Counted from the first letter of the stretch, positions 37,564-47,300 are shown. The stretch: 64,000 nt of DNA from Paramagnetospirillum marisnigri (GCF_001650715.1 NZ_LWQT01000066.1:62001-126000); one strand, 5' to 3'. Numbers and translations: made by a program. Notes: generated from the sequence alone by a model not told the origin.

Positions 37564-39407
37564 GGGGACGACTTCCAACGTTCGAGCACCAGCAGCGCCC
37601 AGACCGGCAGCGACAGGTCGCGGCGCCCGGCGCGGTGCTCGGCCAGCAGCTTTTCCACCGCCTTCCACTCCAGGCCGAGATCGGCCATGCGGGACGGCGT
37701 CAGGCGCTCGGCCACCATACCGGCCAGCTCGGTCCGCAGCCACAGGCCCATGGGCGGATTGAAGCCCAGCTTGGGCCGGTCGACGATGTCGGCGGGCAGC
37801 AGGCGCCGGGCGGCGGCCTTCAACAGGGTCTTCTTGCCCGCGGCGAAACGGGTGGCGGCCGAAATATCCTGCACCAGTTCGATCAGGCGGTGGTCCAGCA
37901 GTGGCAGCCGCAATTCCAGGGCATGCATCATGCTCATAGCGTCGCCATAGGCCATCAGATTGCCGGGCAGGAACGAGAGCAGGTCGGTTTCCTGCATGGC
38001 GTCCAGCGGATCGATGCGGCTGGTGGCGCGATAGAGTTCGGCGATGGGGCGCGGGGGCAGGGCGCCGCCCAGCAGGGCCTGGCGTTCGGCCGGGCTGAAA
38101 TATTCCACCCAGGAGGCATACATCTCGGCATCGGCTAGACCTGCGCCCGCGACGAATTCGCGGATGCGGCGAAGCGTATGGTTGCCGGACGAGCTTTCCG
38201 GAAGCCACCGCGCGGCGGGCTCGATCAGTCCCTTGCGCAGCAAGGCCGGGATGCGCCGCCATTGGGCCGCCAGCAGGCCGCCGTGATAGCGGGGATAACC
38301 GGCGAAGACCTCGTCGCCGCCATCGCCCACCAGCGCCACGGTGACATGCTGGCGGGCGCTATGGGACAGATCGCCGATCAGCAGGGCGGTGGGATTGCCG
38401 AAGGGCTCGCCGAAGGCCTCGATCATGCGGTCCAGACCGCCGACCAGCCCGGCCGAGGCGGGTAACTCGGTATGAATGGTGCCCACATGGGCGGAGACGG
38501 CGCGGGCGGCGTCGCGCTCGTCATAGGCGGCTTCCTCGAAGGTCATGGTGAAGCTGGCGACCCGGTCGCGGCCGCGTTCCTCCGCCATCAGGGCGGCGAT
38601 CACCGAGGAGTCGATTCCCCCCGACAGGAAGCAGCCCACCGGCACATCGGCCACCATGCAAGACCGCACGGCGGCGCGAAGGGCGGGCATCAGCTCCTCG
38701 ACGCCTTCCTCCACCGACAGCGCGCGCCGCCCGGTGAAGGCGGGTTTCCACCAGCACGCGATCTCGGGCGACCGACCGGGGGTGAAGCGCAACAAATGGC
38801 CGGGGGGAAGCTTCCTGATCCCGGCATGCATGGTGCGGGGCGCCGGAACATAGAGGCAGGCGAGGAACTCGCTTAAGCCTGCGCGGTCCAGGGACAGGTC
38901 GATGCCGGGCACCAGGGACAAGGCGCGGATTTCCGAGGCGAAGGCGAGACCGCCGCCGGGCAGGGCCGCCCAGACCAGCGGCTTGATGCCGACCCGGTCG
39001 CGGGCCAGCAGCACGCTTCCCGACTGGCGGTCCAGCAGGGCCAGGGCGAACATGCCCACCAGCCGCCCCAGCGCCGCCTCGCCCTCCTCCGCCAGCAGGG
39101 CCAGCAGCACCTCGGTATCGCTAGAGCTGCGGAAGCAATGGCCGCGCGCCTCCAACCCGGCGCGCAATTCGGCGTGATTGTAGATCTCGCCGTTGAAGGC
39201 GATCACCCAGCGGCCGCAGGGCGAGTGCATGGGCTGGCGCCCGCCCTCGGACAGGTCGATCACCGCCAGACGGGCATGGGCAAGGCCAAAGCCGGTGCGG
39301 TCGCAGACGAAATCGCCGCGTCCGTCGGGGCCGCGATGGGACAGCCGGTCCAGCATCCCGGCCAGCAGCGCGGGCGTGGCGGCGCTGGTTCCGGCTATGC
39401 CGCACAT
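37560..39407 (-). CDS. asnB: Asparagine synthetase-like glutamine amidotransferase (first copy)
   Basis: The 615-residue protein starts MCGIAGTSAATPALLAGMLD, with Cys2 as the N-terminal nucleophile of the glutaminase domain. RGDFVCDRTGFGLAHARLAV and FNGEIYNHAELR follow. The synthetase domain has the ATP PP-loop FLSGGIDSSVIAALMAEERG and GDGGDEVFAGYPRYHGG. Paralogues like this in polysaccharide loci amidate sugar acids or other carboxylates rather than making free asparagine. It overlaps the GT2 gene upstream by 13 bases and the PLP gene downstream by 4. Confidence 0.88.
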   Translation of the reverse strand: MCGIAGTSAATPALLAGMLDRLSHRGPDGRGDFVCDRTGFGLAHARLAVIDLSEGGRQPMHSPCGRWVIAFNGEIYNHAELRAGLEARGHCFRSSSDTEVLLALLAEEGEAALGRLVGMFALALLDRQSGSVLLARDRVGIKPLVWAALPGGGLAFASEIRALSLVPGIDLSLDRAGLSEFLACLYVPAPRTMHAGIRKLPPGHLLRFTPGRSPEIACWWKPAFTGRRALSVEEGVEELMPALRAAVRSCMVADVPVGCFLSGGIDSSVIAALMAEERGRDRVASFTMTFEEAAYDERDAARAVSAHVGTIHTELPASAGLVGGLDRMIEAFGEPFGNPTALLIGDLSHSARQHVTVALVGDGGDEVFAGYPRYHGGLLAAQWRRIPALLRKGLIEPAARWLPESSSGNHTLRRIREFVAGAGLADAEMYASWVEYFSPAERQALLGGALPPRPIAELYRATSRIDPLDAMQETDLLSFLPGNLMAYGDAMSMMHALELRLPLLDHRLIELVQDISAATRFAAGKKTLLKAAARRLLPADIVDRPKLGFNPPMGLWLRTELAGMVAERLTPSRMADLGLEWKAVEKLLAEHRAGRRDLSLPVWALLVLERWKSSP

Positions 39408-40381
39408 GGCAGGACCTCCTCGGCCGGGGGCAGCCGTGTCAGGAAATCGGGTCGGGCACCGCTGGCGAAGGGCAGGCGGGCCAGCATTTCCACCAGGCGT
39501 AGCGGGCACAGGAGCAACTGGAGCAGTGCCCGCGCCCAGTCGCCCCGGGCGCGGTGGCCCTGCACCGCCTCGTAATGGATGATCAGGCCGCGCAGCAGCA
39601 CCGGCCCGATCACCGGGCCGGGCAGGCGCTTGATCACCCCCATATGGCGACGCAGGATGGCCAGCGAGCAGGCGACCTTGCGGTCCACCCGGCTGGTGAT
39701 GCCCTCGGGCGCCAGGGTATAGCGCAGCAGCGGCTCGGCGAAGGTCTCGAAGCGGGGGCCGATGCGGGCCAGCAGCGCCAGCCACAGCTCGTAATCCTGG
39801 GCCGAGCGCAGACCGGAATCGAAGCCGCCCACCGCCACCACCAGATCGCGGCGCACCAGCACGGTGGACGACGAGATGAAGCCGCGCAGGAACAAGGTGC
39901 GATAGGGATCACGGGGATCGCGCAGGTAACGGGCGCGGCTGTCGTTGAAGCTCTCGCTGCCGTCGGGCGCCACATTGAACAGGTTGTGCGAACTCATCAG
40001 CAGATCGCCGTCCCGGGTGACCTCCAGGCTGCGTTGCAGTTTGGTCGGCAGCCATTCATCGTCGGCGTCGAGAAAGGCCAGCCATTGGCCGCTGGCGGCG
40101 GCGACGGCGCGGTTGCGGGCGGCTCCGGCGCCGGAATTGGCCTGGGCGAAGGCCCGCAAGCTTATGCCTTCCATCCGCCCGGCCATGGCGCGGATGCGCT
40201 CCACGGTGTCGTCGGTGGAACCGTCGTCGACCACGATGACTTCCCTGGGCTTCACCGTCTGGGCGGCGATGGAGGCCAGGGCGCGGGTGATTGTGGCGGC
40301 TGAGTTATAGGCGGGCATGACCACCGAGACGTCGGCGAAGTCGATGGGGGCGAAGTTGATGGGGGCGAAGGTCTCAGCCAT
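39395..40381 (-). CDS. Family 2 glycosyltransferase
   Basis: The 328-residue enzyme (ATG at 40381) has a GT-A domain: VSVVMPAYNSAATITRALAS, EVIVVDDGSTDDTVERIRAM, the DXD-type WLAFLDADDEWLPTKLQRSL and GGFDSGLRSAQDYELWLALL with its ED/DY acceptor motif. There are no clear transmembrane helices. It probably adds one sugar of the repeat unit. It lies between two asnB-like genes and overlaps both. Confidence 0.88.
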   Translation of the reverse strand: MAETFAPINFAPIDFADVSVVMPAYNSAATITRALASIAAQTVKPREVIVVDDGSTDDTVERIRAMAGRMEGISLRAFAQANSGAGAARNRAVAAASGQWLAFLDADDEWLPTKLQRSLEVTRDGDLLMSSHNLFNVAPDGSESFNDSRARYLRDPRDPYRTLFLRGFISSSTVLVRRDLVVAVGGFDSGLRSAQDYELWLALLARIGPRFETFAEPLLRYTLAPEGITSRVDRKVACSLAILRRHMGVIKRLPGPVIGPVLLRGLIIHYEAVQGHRARGDWARALLQLLLCPLRLVEMLARLPFASGARPDFLTRLPPAEEVLPCAA

Positions 40382-42269
40382 CGGCCATCTCCGCCAGGCC
40401 GAAGCCGGGCGCTTCGGTGTAACTGCCTTCCACATGCAGCCGCACCGTCAGTTCCAGCGCCATCAGGGCGTAGAGGCGGAAGGCGTGGCGGCCGGGCTGG
40501 GCCAGCAGGTGCTCGACGCCGCCCCGGCTCCACCAGCCGCGATCCAGGCTTTCCTTCCGCGTCAGCAGGCGCCGGGCCAGATCGCCCAGCCCGCCGCTCT
40601 CGAACCAGGCCGGAACCGGCGAGGCGAAGCCCTGCTTGGGGGCATTCAACAGCGAGTCCGGTAGGAACGGCGCCGCCATGGCCCGCTCCAGTGCCTTCTG
40701 CCGCCCATGGGGGGTGCGGATGGCGGGCGGAACCGCCAAGGCGGCCTCCACCAGCCGGTGATCCAGCAGCGGCACCCGGCCCTCCACCGAATGGGCCATG
40801 GTGGTGCGGTCCAACAGGCAGAGCAGGTCCTCGGGCAGATAGGTGTTCAGTTCGGCATAGAGCCCGCCCGACTGGGCCGGGCCGTCATACTCGGTGAAGA
40901 AACGCCCCTGGGCCGACAGGCCGGGGGGCGCAAGGCCGCTTTCCAGCACATCCAGGATGGGCGGCGGGAACAAGGTGGAGTGGTCGAACAGATAGTCGCC
41001 GCGATTGGCGTCGAATTTTTCCGCCCGCGCCAATTGCCAGGCCAGGAAGGGCTTGGCGCCCCGCAGCCCCGCCTCCACCAGTTTGCGCAAGGCCCGGGGC
41101 AGCCGCAGATAGCGCGCCTCCACCGGCAGCTGGAAATAGCGGCCGTATCCGGCGAACAGCTCGTCGCCGCCGGTGCCGTTCAGCACCACCCGGGTCTCGG
41201 CACCGATCACCTGGTTGATCAGGTGATTGGGCAGCAAGCTGGCATCGGCCAGGGGCTCGTCGGCATGCCAGCAAAGACGGGGCAGGAGTTGCGCCGCGCT
41301 GTCGGTGGACAGCTCGAACACGGTGTGGTCGGTGCCGTAACGCTCGGCCACCTGGGCGGCCAGGGGCGTCTCGTCCACGGTCGAGCCCAGGAAGCGCACG
41401 GTATAGGTCTTCAGCGGCCGGTCCAGCCGACGCGCCGCCAGGGCGGTGATCAGGCCGGAATCGATGCCACCCGACAGCATGGACCCCACCGGCACGTCGG
41501 AACGCAATTGCAGCCCCACCGCCTCGTCCAGCAGTTCCGTCAGATGCTGGCGGATGCCGTCTTCGTCACCGGGCAGATCGGCGGCGGGGGCGGGGCGCCA
41601 ATAGCGCTCGATGCCGATCTCGCCATCGGCGGCCACCGACATTAGCGAGGCCGGGGGCAGCTTGGACACCCCCGCATACAAGGTGGCGGGGGCCGGGACA
41701 TAGCCATGGGCCAGGAAGGCGGCGACGCTGGCCTCGTCCACCTGGGGCCGGACCAGGCCACTGGCGAACAGCGCCTTGATCTCCGAGGCGAAGACCACGC
41801 CGCCGCCCTGCGTCCTGGCCCAATAGAGCGGCTTGACGCCGAGGCGGTCGCGCAGCAGCAGCAGCCGGTGGTCCTGGCGCTGGTAGAGCGCGATGGCATA
41901 CATGCCGTTGAGGTCGTGAACGAAGTCGCGTCCCCTGGCCCGGAAGCATTCCAGCGCCGATTCCATGTCGCCCTGGGTCTGGAAGGCATGGCCGCGCCCG
42001 CTCAATTCGGCGCGCAGCTCGCGGTAATTATAGACCTCGCCATTGCCCAGCAGCACGGTCTCGCCGCCGCCCCGCACCAGGGGCTGGTCGCCGGTGGCGA
42101 GGTCGATGATGGCGAGCCGGGTGAAGCCGGCCTGAAAGCGGCGGTCGTCGGAGACATGGATGCCGGTGCCGTCGGGGCCGCGATGCTTCATCACCGCCAG
42201 CATGGCGGCGATATCGGCCTCGACCATCGTTGCCGAGTGGGGCAGGAACAGACCGGCAAGGCCGCACAT
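40374..42269 (-). CDS. asnB: Asparagine synthetase-like glutamine amidotransferase (second copy)
   Basis: The 631-residue protein starts MCGLAGLFLPHSATMVEADI with the glutaminase Cys2, then KHRGPDGTGIHVSDDRRFQA and LGNGEVYNYRELRAEL. The synthetase half shows MLSGGIDSGLITALAARRLD, NGTGGDELFAGYGRYFQLP and TMAHSVEGRVPLLDHRLVEA. It is only distantly similar to the neighbouring copy at 37560, so this is not a recent duplication. It heads the five-gene overlapping block. Confidence 0.88.
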   Translation of the reverse strand: MCGLAGLFLPHSATMVEADIAAMLAVMKHRGPDGTGIHVSDDRRFQAGFTRLAIIDLATGDQPLVRGGGETVLLGNGEVYNYRELRAELSGRGHAFQTQGDMESALECFRARGRDFVHDLNGMYAIALYQRQDHRLLLLRDRLGVKPLYWARTQGGGVVFASEIKALFASGLVRPQVDEASVAAFLAHGYVPAPATLYAGVSKLPPASLMSVAADGEIGIERYWRPAPAADLPGDEDGIRQHLTELLDEAVGLQLRSDVPVGSMLSGGIDSGLITALAARRLDRPLKTYTVRFLGSTVDETPLAAQVAERYGTDHTVFELSTDSAAQLLPRLCWHADEPLADASLLPNHLINQVIGAETRVVLNGTGGDELFAGYGRYFQLPVEARYLRLPRALRKLVEAGLRGAKPFLAWQLARAEKFDANRGDYLFDHSTLFPPPILDVLESGLAPPGLSAQGRFFTEYDGPAQSGGLYAELNTYLPEDLLCLLDRTTMAHSVEGRVPLLDHRLVEAALAVPPAIRTPHGRQKALERAMAAPFLPDSLLNAPKQGFASPVPAWFESGGLGDLARRLLTRKESLDRGWWSRGGVEHLLAQPGRHAFRLYALMALELTVRLHVEGSYTEAPGFGLAEMADG

Positions 42270-42454
42270 GTCAGGGAAAATCCGACGGTTTCACCATGAT
42301 GCTGCTTGTACCCCGCCCGGGGCGGAGCGGGCAAGGGTGGGCAGGGTCTGGTAAAGCTGCGCCGATTTCCCACTTATGAAATGCTCTCGGGCCTTGCATT
42401 GGCGAAAGCCGTCCAAGTAGGGTGCCGCAACGTCATTGAACCCCGAGGACCCCC

Positions 42455-42886
42455 GTGATCGCCAGCCTTCGCCCCGAGCAGATCGAGACCGGCGCTTCCG
42501 TCAGCATCGAGCACCGGATCACCGAGGTCGATATCGACGCCTTCGCGGCGCTGACCGGCGATGTCTCGCCGCTGCACATGGATGCCGACTTCGCACGCTC
42601 GCGCGGCTTTCGCGGCCGGGTGGCCCATGGCGTGCTGCTGTCGGGCTTCGTCTCGCGCCTGTTCGGGGTGCATCTGCCGGGCCGCGACTGCCTGTTGCAG
42701 TCCATGACCATGAAATGGGCGGCGCCCGCCTGCGCCGGTGATCTGCTGCGCTTCTCCGCCACGGTCAGCCAGATTTCGCCGGCCGCCGGGGCCATGTTGG
42801 CCGAAGTCAATGTGGAGAACGTCGAAACCGGCCAGCTTCTGGCCAAGGGCAAGGTTCAAGCGGGTTTCACCGGAGACGTGACGTGA
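42455..42886 (+). CDS. MaoC-like (R)-hydratase/dehydratase
   Basis: The 143-residue hot-dog-fold protein starts with GTG behind GAGGA. It contains the hydratase-2 motif in AALTGDVSPLHMDADFARSR (catalytic Asp and His) and RVAHGVLLSGFVSRLFGVHL, the usual MaoC core. It would add or remove water on an acyl thioester. It is the first of three coupled genes with a radical SAM protein and an FkbH-like protein, so the thioester is probably a small acyl group for polysaccharide decoration. Confidence 0.87.
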   Translation: MIASLRPEQIETGASVSIEHRITEVDIDAFAALTGDVSPLHMDADFARSRGFRGRVAHGVLLSGFVSRLFGVHLPGRDCLLQSMTMKWAAPACAGDLLRFSATVSQISPAAGAMLAEVNVENVETGQLLAKGKVQAGFTGDVT

Positions 42887-44490
42887 GCGATGTCGATCTG
42901 ATCCTGGTCTGCCAGTCCAATGTGGTGGATTACGACGCCTATTCCAGCTTTCCGCTGGATCGCCTCGATCTCTACCAGACCCTGGTCTATCCCCGCATGG
43001 TCCGGGACGGTGACCGGTTTCTCGGGCATCTCGACCTGCTCAACACCCTGAAATCGGGCCAGACCTATTTCGAGGCCGGGTTCCCCCAGCGCCGCGACCT
43101 GCTCAACATCTGGAACCTGCCCTCGGCCAGCGGCATGCATCTGGCCAATGTGCTGATGGCGTCGGGGCTGCGCACCAAGATCATCAACAACATCGATTCC
43201 GAATGGGACTGGTTCGAGCAGGCCTATACCGCCAATACCAAGCCGCCGCTGGTGGGGATTTCCTCGACCTTCTACCTGACCTTCAAGGAGGTGGGCAAGC
43301 TGGCCAAGCGGTTGCGCAAGCTCGACCCCGACATGGAAATCGTGCTGGGCGGCGCCTTCGCCAATGGCCAGGTGAGCGGCGGCGGCGGGGTCGCCGGGCT
43401 AGAAAAGCCCATGCGCCGCTATGGCATCGACTATGCCCTGCATGCCTTCAATTCCGACCGCGACCTGCGCGACCTGCTGCTGGTGCGCAAGGAGGGCGGC
43501 GATATCGGCACGGTGCGCAATCTGTGTTATTTCGACAAGGACAGGTTCACCGCCACCGCCTCGGAATGGAACACGCCGCTGCTCGACGAGGTCCCGGCCA
43601 ATTGGGACAAGGTGGACGCGCCCTTCCTCAACCGCACCATCCAGATCAGGACCGCCTCGGGCTGTCCGTTCTCGTGCTCGTTCTGCTCGTATCCCACCAC
43701 GGCGGGCGGCTGGAAGACCATCGAGGCGGAGCGGGTCCGCGCCCATCTGGAAAGCGTCAAGCGCATTCCCGGCATCGACCGCATCATCTTCATCGACGAC
43801 ACCTTCAACGTGCCGCCGCACCGCTTCAAGCAGCTGCTGGAAATCTTCAAGGACTACGACTTCGAGTGGTTCTCCTTCCTGCGGGTCCAGTATGTGGACG
43901 AGGACATCGTGCGCAACATGCGGGATTCGGGCTGCCGGGGAGTCTATCTCGGCGTCGAATCCGCCAATGACCGGGTATTGAAGAACATGAACAAGAAGGC
44001 GACCCGGGCCGATTTCGCCCGGGGCGTCAACCTGCTGAACAAATACGGCATCTCGTCGCTGTCGGCCTTCGTGCTGGGCTTCCCCGGCGAGAACGACGAG
44101 TCCATTCGCGACAATATCGACTTCATCGAGAATTGCGGCGTGGATTTCTACTCGCTGAAGGAGTTCTTCTACATGGAGAACACCGAAATCCATAAGCAGC
44201 GCGACAAGTTCGGCCTGACCGGCATGGGCATCAACTGGAGCCATGACACCATGAGCTATGAAGGTGCCAGCCAGTTGAAGCTCGACATGTTCCGCTCCAT
44301 CAAGAACGCCACCTCCATCGATCCCGACACCAGCCTCTGGTACCTTGCCTATCTTTACGACCGTGGCTACGGTTTCGACGAGATCAAGCAGCTGCAGCAG
44401 GGGATGAACCGGATCATGATGGATCAATTGGACGGGACGATGTCCAACGACACCGAGGCCTTCCGGGCGCTTCGGGGCATGGTCGCCTAG
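42883..44490 (+). CDS. B12-binding-type radical SAM protein
   Basis: The 535-residue protein begins with GTG overlapping the MaoC stop. The N-terminal ~180 residues have a Rossmann-like fold as in cobalamin-binding domains (PPLVGISSTFYLTFKEVGKL, DPDMEIVLGGAFANGQVSGG) but no DxHxxG, so cobalamin may be bound base-off or not at all. The [4Fe-4S] motif is in SGCPFSCSFCSYPTTAGGW near residue 261, followed by IIFIDDTFNVPPHRFKQLLE and GVYLGVESANDRVLKNMNKK. Chemistry (methylation, epimerisation or rearrangement) cannot be assigned. Confidence 0.85.
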   Translation: MSDVDLILVCQSNVVDYDAYSSFPLDRLDLYQTLVYPRMVRDGDRFLGHLDLLNTLKSGQTYFEAGFPQRRDLLNIWNLPSASGMHLANVLMASGLRTKIINNIDSEWDWFEQAYTANTKPPLVGISSTFYLTFKEVGKLAKRLRKLDPDMEIVLGGAFANGQVSGGGGVAGLEKPMRRYGIDYALHAFNSDRDLRDLLLVRKEGGDIGTVRNLCYFDKDRFTATASEWNTPLLDEVPANWDKVDAPFLNRTIQIRTASGCPFSCSFCSYPTTAGGWKTIEAERVRAHLESVKRIPGIDRIIFIDDTFNVPPHRFKQLLEIFKDYDFEWFSFLRVQYVDEDIVRNMRDSGCRGVYLGVESANDRVLKNMNKKATRADFARGVNLLNKYGISSLSAFVLGFPGENDESIRDNIDFIENCGVDFYSLKEFFYMENTEIHKQRDKFGLTGMGINWSHDTMSYEGASQLKLDMFRSIKNATSIDPDTSLWYLAYLYDRGYGFDEIKQLQQGMNRIMMDQLDGTMSNDTEAFRALRGMVA

Positions 44491-44491
44491 C

Positions 44492-46324
44492 ATGAACTGG
44501 GCCGATGTGAAGGTCAGGGCCGCCCAAGGCGATGCCAGGGGCGCGTTCGAGGCGCTGAAATCCATCGCCCGGCCGGGCGATGATTTCGTCACCCAGCGCA
44601 AATACGCCAAGCTGCTGGACAAGCTGCCCAAGGACGGGCTGGAGCTGCGGCCGCTGAAGCTGGCCCTACTGGCCACATCCACCACCGACCACCTCGCCGA
44701 TATCCTGCGGCTGTGGCTGGCGTTGGAAGGCTTCGACGCCGAGATTCACCAGCCGCCCTTCGGCCAGGCGGCGCAGAGCGTGCTGGACCCCGACAGCGAA
44801 CTCTACCGCTTCCAGCCCGACATGGTGTGGTTCTTCACCTCGTGGCGCGATGTGCGCCTCGACGCCATGCCCGGCGCCGACAAGGCGGCCGTCGAGGCGG
44901 CGGTGGCGGGGGCGGTGGCCGAGACCGCCGGGCTGTGGCGGGCGCTGCAGCAGCGGCTGTCCTGCCTGATCGTCCAGAACAACGCCGATATCCCTTCCAT
45001 GGACGTGTTCGGCCATTTCGAGGCCAATGTGGCCTGGAGCCGCCGCTCGCTGCTGCGTCGCTACAATCTGGCCCTGGCCGAGGCGCTGCCCAACGCCGTG
45101 ACCCTGTTCGACCTGGAGCATGTCTCGGGCTGCTGGGGCAAGGATGCCTGGGCCGAGCATCGCTACTGGTATCATTCCAAGCACGCCTTCGCCTTCGACG
45201 CCATCGGCCAGGTGGCGTTCCAGTTCGCCCGGCTGGCGGGCGCCGCCAAGGGCCTGGCCAAGAAATGCCTGGTGCTCGATCTCGACAACACCCTGTGGGG
45301 CGGCGTCATCGGCGATGACGGGGTCGAGGGCATCCGGCTTGGCAATGGCGCCGATGGCGAGGCCTTCGCCGATTTCCAGGACTATGTGCGCGCGCTGAAG
45401 GCGCGCGGCATCATCCTCACCGTCTGTTCCAAGAACGAGGAGGCCAACGCCCGCGAGCCGTTCGAGCGCCACCCCGACATGCGCCTGTCCCTGGACGACG
45501 TGGCGGTGTTCCGCGCCAACTGGGACAACAAGGCCGACAATATCCGCCTGATCGCCGAGACCCTGAATATCGGCCTCGATTCCATGGTCTTCGTCGACGA
45601 CAACCCGGCGGAACGCTCGCTGGTGCGCGATTTCCTGCCCATGGTGACCATTCCGGAGCTGCCCGAGGACCCGACGCTCTATGCCGCCACCTTGCATGCC
45701 GAGCGGCTGTTCGAGACCCTGGCCTTCTCGGACGAGGACGCGGTGCGCAACGACTATTACCGCGCCAATGCCTCGCGCCAAGAACTGCGCAGCCAATACG
45801 CCGATCTGGGCGAGTTCCAGCGCGGGTTGGAGATGACGTCCGAGGTGGCGGAGATCGACGAGTTCCGCCTGCCGCGCTCGGCCCAGTTGATCAACAAGAG
45901 CAACCAGTTCCACCTGACCGGCACCCGTCACGGCGAGGCCGAGATCCTCGACATGCTGGCCGAAACGGACTGGATCGGCCGCTGCTTCGGGTTGAAGGAC
46001 CGTTTCGGCGACAACGGCCTGATCTCGGTGGTGCTGCTGCGCCGCGATGGCGATTCCGCCCATGTGGATACCTGGGTGATGAGCTGCCGGGTGCTGGGCC
46101 GCGGCATGGAGGAATTCATCGTCAACGAGATGGCGATGGCCGCCCGCGCCGCCGGATGCACCCATCTGCTGGGCCGCTATGTGCCCAGCAAGAAGAACAA
46201 GCTGGTGGCGGGGCTTTACCAGCGCATGGGGTTCATCAAGCTGTCGGACGCGGGTGGCGAGACCCTGTGGCGGCTGGACCTGGACGGCTTCCTGCCGCTG
46301 AAGACCTTCATCGCGCGGGAATAA
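44492..46324 (+). CDS. FkbH-like HAD-IIIC phosphatase/acyltransferase
   Basis: The 610-residue protein has an N-terminal SGNH-like part (LKLALLATSTTDHLADILRL), a HAD domain with nucleophile in KCLVLDLDNTLWGGVIGDDG near residue 262, SKNEEANAREPFERHP and MVFVDDNPAERSLVRDFLP. A C-terminal GNAT domain (about 470-600: CRVLGRGMEEFIVNEMAMAA) follows. FkbH proteins load a glyceryl unit from 1,3-bisphosphoglycerate onto an acyl carrier protein. No carrier protein gene is visible here. It is one base after the radical SAM gene and converges on the SGNH gene with a 17-base overlap. Confidence 0.88.
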   Translation: MNWADVKVRAAQGDARGAFEALKSIARPGDDFVTQRKYAKLLDKLPKDGLELRPLKLALLATSTTDHLADILRLWLALEGFDAEIHQPPFGQAAQSVLDPDSELYRFQPDMVWFFTSWRDVRLDAMPGADKAAVEAAVAGAVAETAGLWRALQQRLSCLIVQNNADIPSMDVFGHFEANVAWSRRSLLRRYNLALAEALPNAVTLFDLEHVSGCWGKDAWAEHRYWYHSKHAFAFDAIGQVAFQFARLAGAAKGLAKKCLVLDLDNTLWGGVIGDDGVEGIRLGNGADGEAFADFQDYVRALKARGIILTVCSKNEEANAREPFERHPDMRLSLDDVAVFRANWDNKADNIRLIAETLNIGLDSMVFVDDNPAERSLVRDFLPMVTIPELPEDPTLYAATLHAERLFETLAFSDEDAVRNDYYRANASRQELRSQYADLGEFQRGLEMTSEVAEIDEFRLPRSAQLINKSNQFHLTGTRHGEAEILDMLAETDWIGRCFGLKDRFGDNGLISVVLLRRDGDSAHVDTWVMSCRVLGRGMEEFIVNEMAMAARAAGCTHLLGRYVPSKKNKLVAGLYQRMGFIKLSDAGGETLWRLDLDGFLPLKTFIARE

Positions 46325-47297
46325 CCCCGTTTGCCTTCAGTTCCGCCGCCAGCCGTTCCGCCCATTTGTGGGTCGCGTGGGGCAGCGGGTGGGTGGCGCC
46401 GTCCAGATCCTCCTCGGCATTCATGTCCTGCATGTCGACATAGACCGCGCCCTTGGCCCTGGCCGCCGCGAGCCATGGTCCCTTGGCGGCCTGATAGCGG
46501 TGCCACATGGGATCGGGGCCACTGAAGCTTACCGGCAAGGGCAGGTCCACCAGCACCAGCCGCCCCCCCTGTCGCGCCACCTTGTCGGCTACGGCCACCA
46601 GGGTCTCGAACTGGGCGGTGGGCAGCTCGAAATCACGCGCGGGCGGTCGCTGGGCCGGGGCCTGATCCTCGGTCCGGGCGGCGAGGCGCCGGGCCAGCGG
46701 GCTTTGCGAGCCGATCAGGATCTGCAGGGCGAAAATGGGACGCAGCAGGGTGGTCGCCATCTGGAAGCCGCCCGCGCCGACCTGAAGGGTGAAGCCGTCG
46801 GGTCCATGCTGGAAGATACCGAAGCGCTGCATCTGGCGACCCAGCTGGGTGGTGGCCGGAATGCTTTCGTTATGCAGGAACTCGCCATTCCACAGGCCGA
46901 AGACGAGGACCAGACCGTCGCGGCTTTCCGGCGGCCGCTGGCCGTAGACCAGATCCACCGCCGCCGCCATGGCGTCGATATTGCTGCCGCTGACCGCCAT
47001 GTTGTGTACTGCCACCCCGGGCAGCAGCGGCGCCAGCTCGGCGGGGCGAAACCCCGCCTTGACGTTGGACGGCCCGATCAGCATCACCGCCGGATCCCGG
47101 CCCGCCAGCAGTTTGGAGGCGAACATCACATAGGCGGGTTCGGTGGCCAGGATCGAGCGCTCGGCGTCGGCGCTGTCGAGACGGGTGGCGGAATCGGCGG
47201 GAAAGTCCATGCCCGCCGCCAGCCACAACAGCGCCAGATAGGCCGCCAGGGTGGGGGCCAGCAGCTTGGCGGTCTGAATCAGGATCGGCCGCAGCAT
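46308..47297 (-). CDS. SGNH-hydrolase-like exported protein paired with MBOAT
   Basis: The 329-residue protein has an N-terminal membrane anchor (LLAPTLAAYLALLWLAAGM) and a periplasmic domain with VMLIGPSNVKAGFRPAELAP as a GDS-like block (Ser in GPSN), AVHNMAVSGSNIDAMAAAVD and the C-terminal THPLPHATHKWAERLAAELK holding the candidate catalytic His. This fits the SGNH-fold partners that complete MBOAT-driven acyl transfer outside the cell. The MBOAT gene ends 3 bases upstream. Confidence 0.7.
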   Translation of the reverse strand: MLRPILIQTAKLLAPTLAAYLALLWLAAGMDFPADSATRLDSADAERSILATEPAYVMFASKLLAGRDPAVMLIGPSNVKAGFRPAELAPLLPGVAVHNMAVSGSNIDAMAAAVDLVYGQRPPESRDGLVLVFGLWNGEFLHNESIPATTQLGRQMQRFGIFQHGPDGFTLQVGAGGFQMATTLLRPIFALQILIGSQSPLARRLAARTEDQAPAQRPPARDFELPTAQFETLVAVADKVARQGGRLVLVDLPLPVSFSGPDPMWHRYQAAKGPWLAAARAKGAVYVDMQDMNAEEDLDGATHPLPHATHKWAERLAAELKANGVIPAR

Positions 47298-47300
47298 CTC

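Noticed and set aside
37564-38262. N-terminal extension of the DegT-like protein
   Set aside because: The region codes asnB in another frame; the overlap start at 37563 fits the operon pattern.
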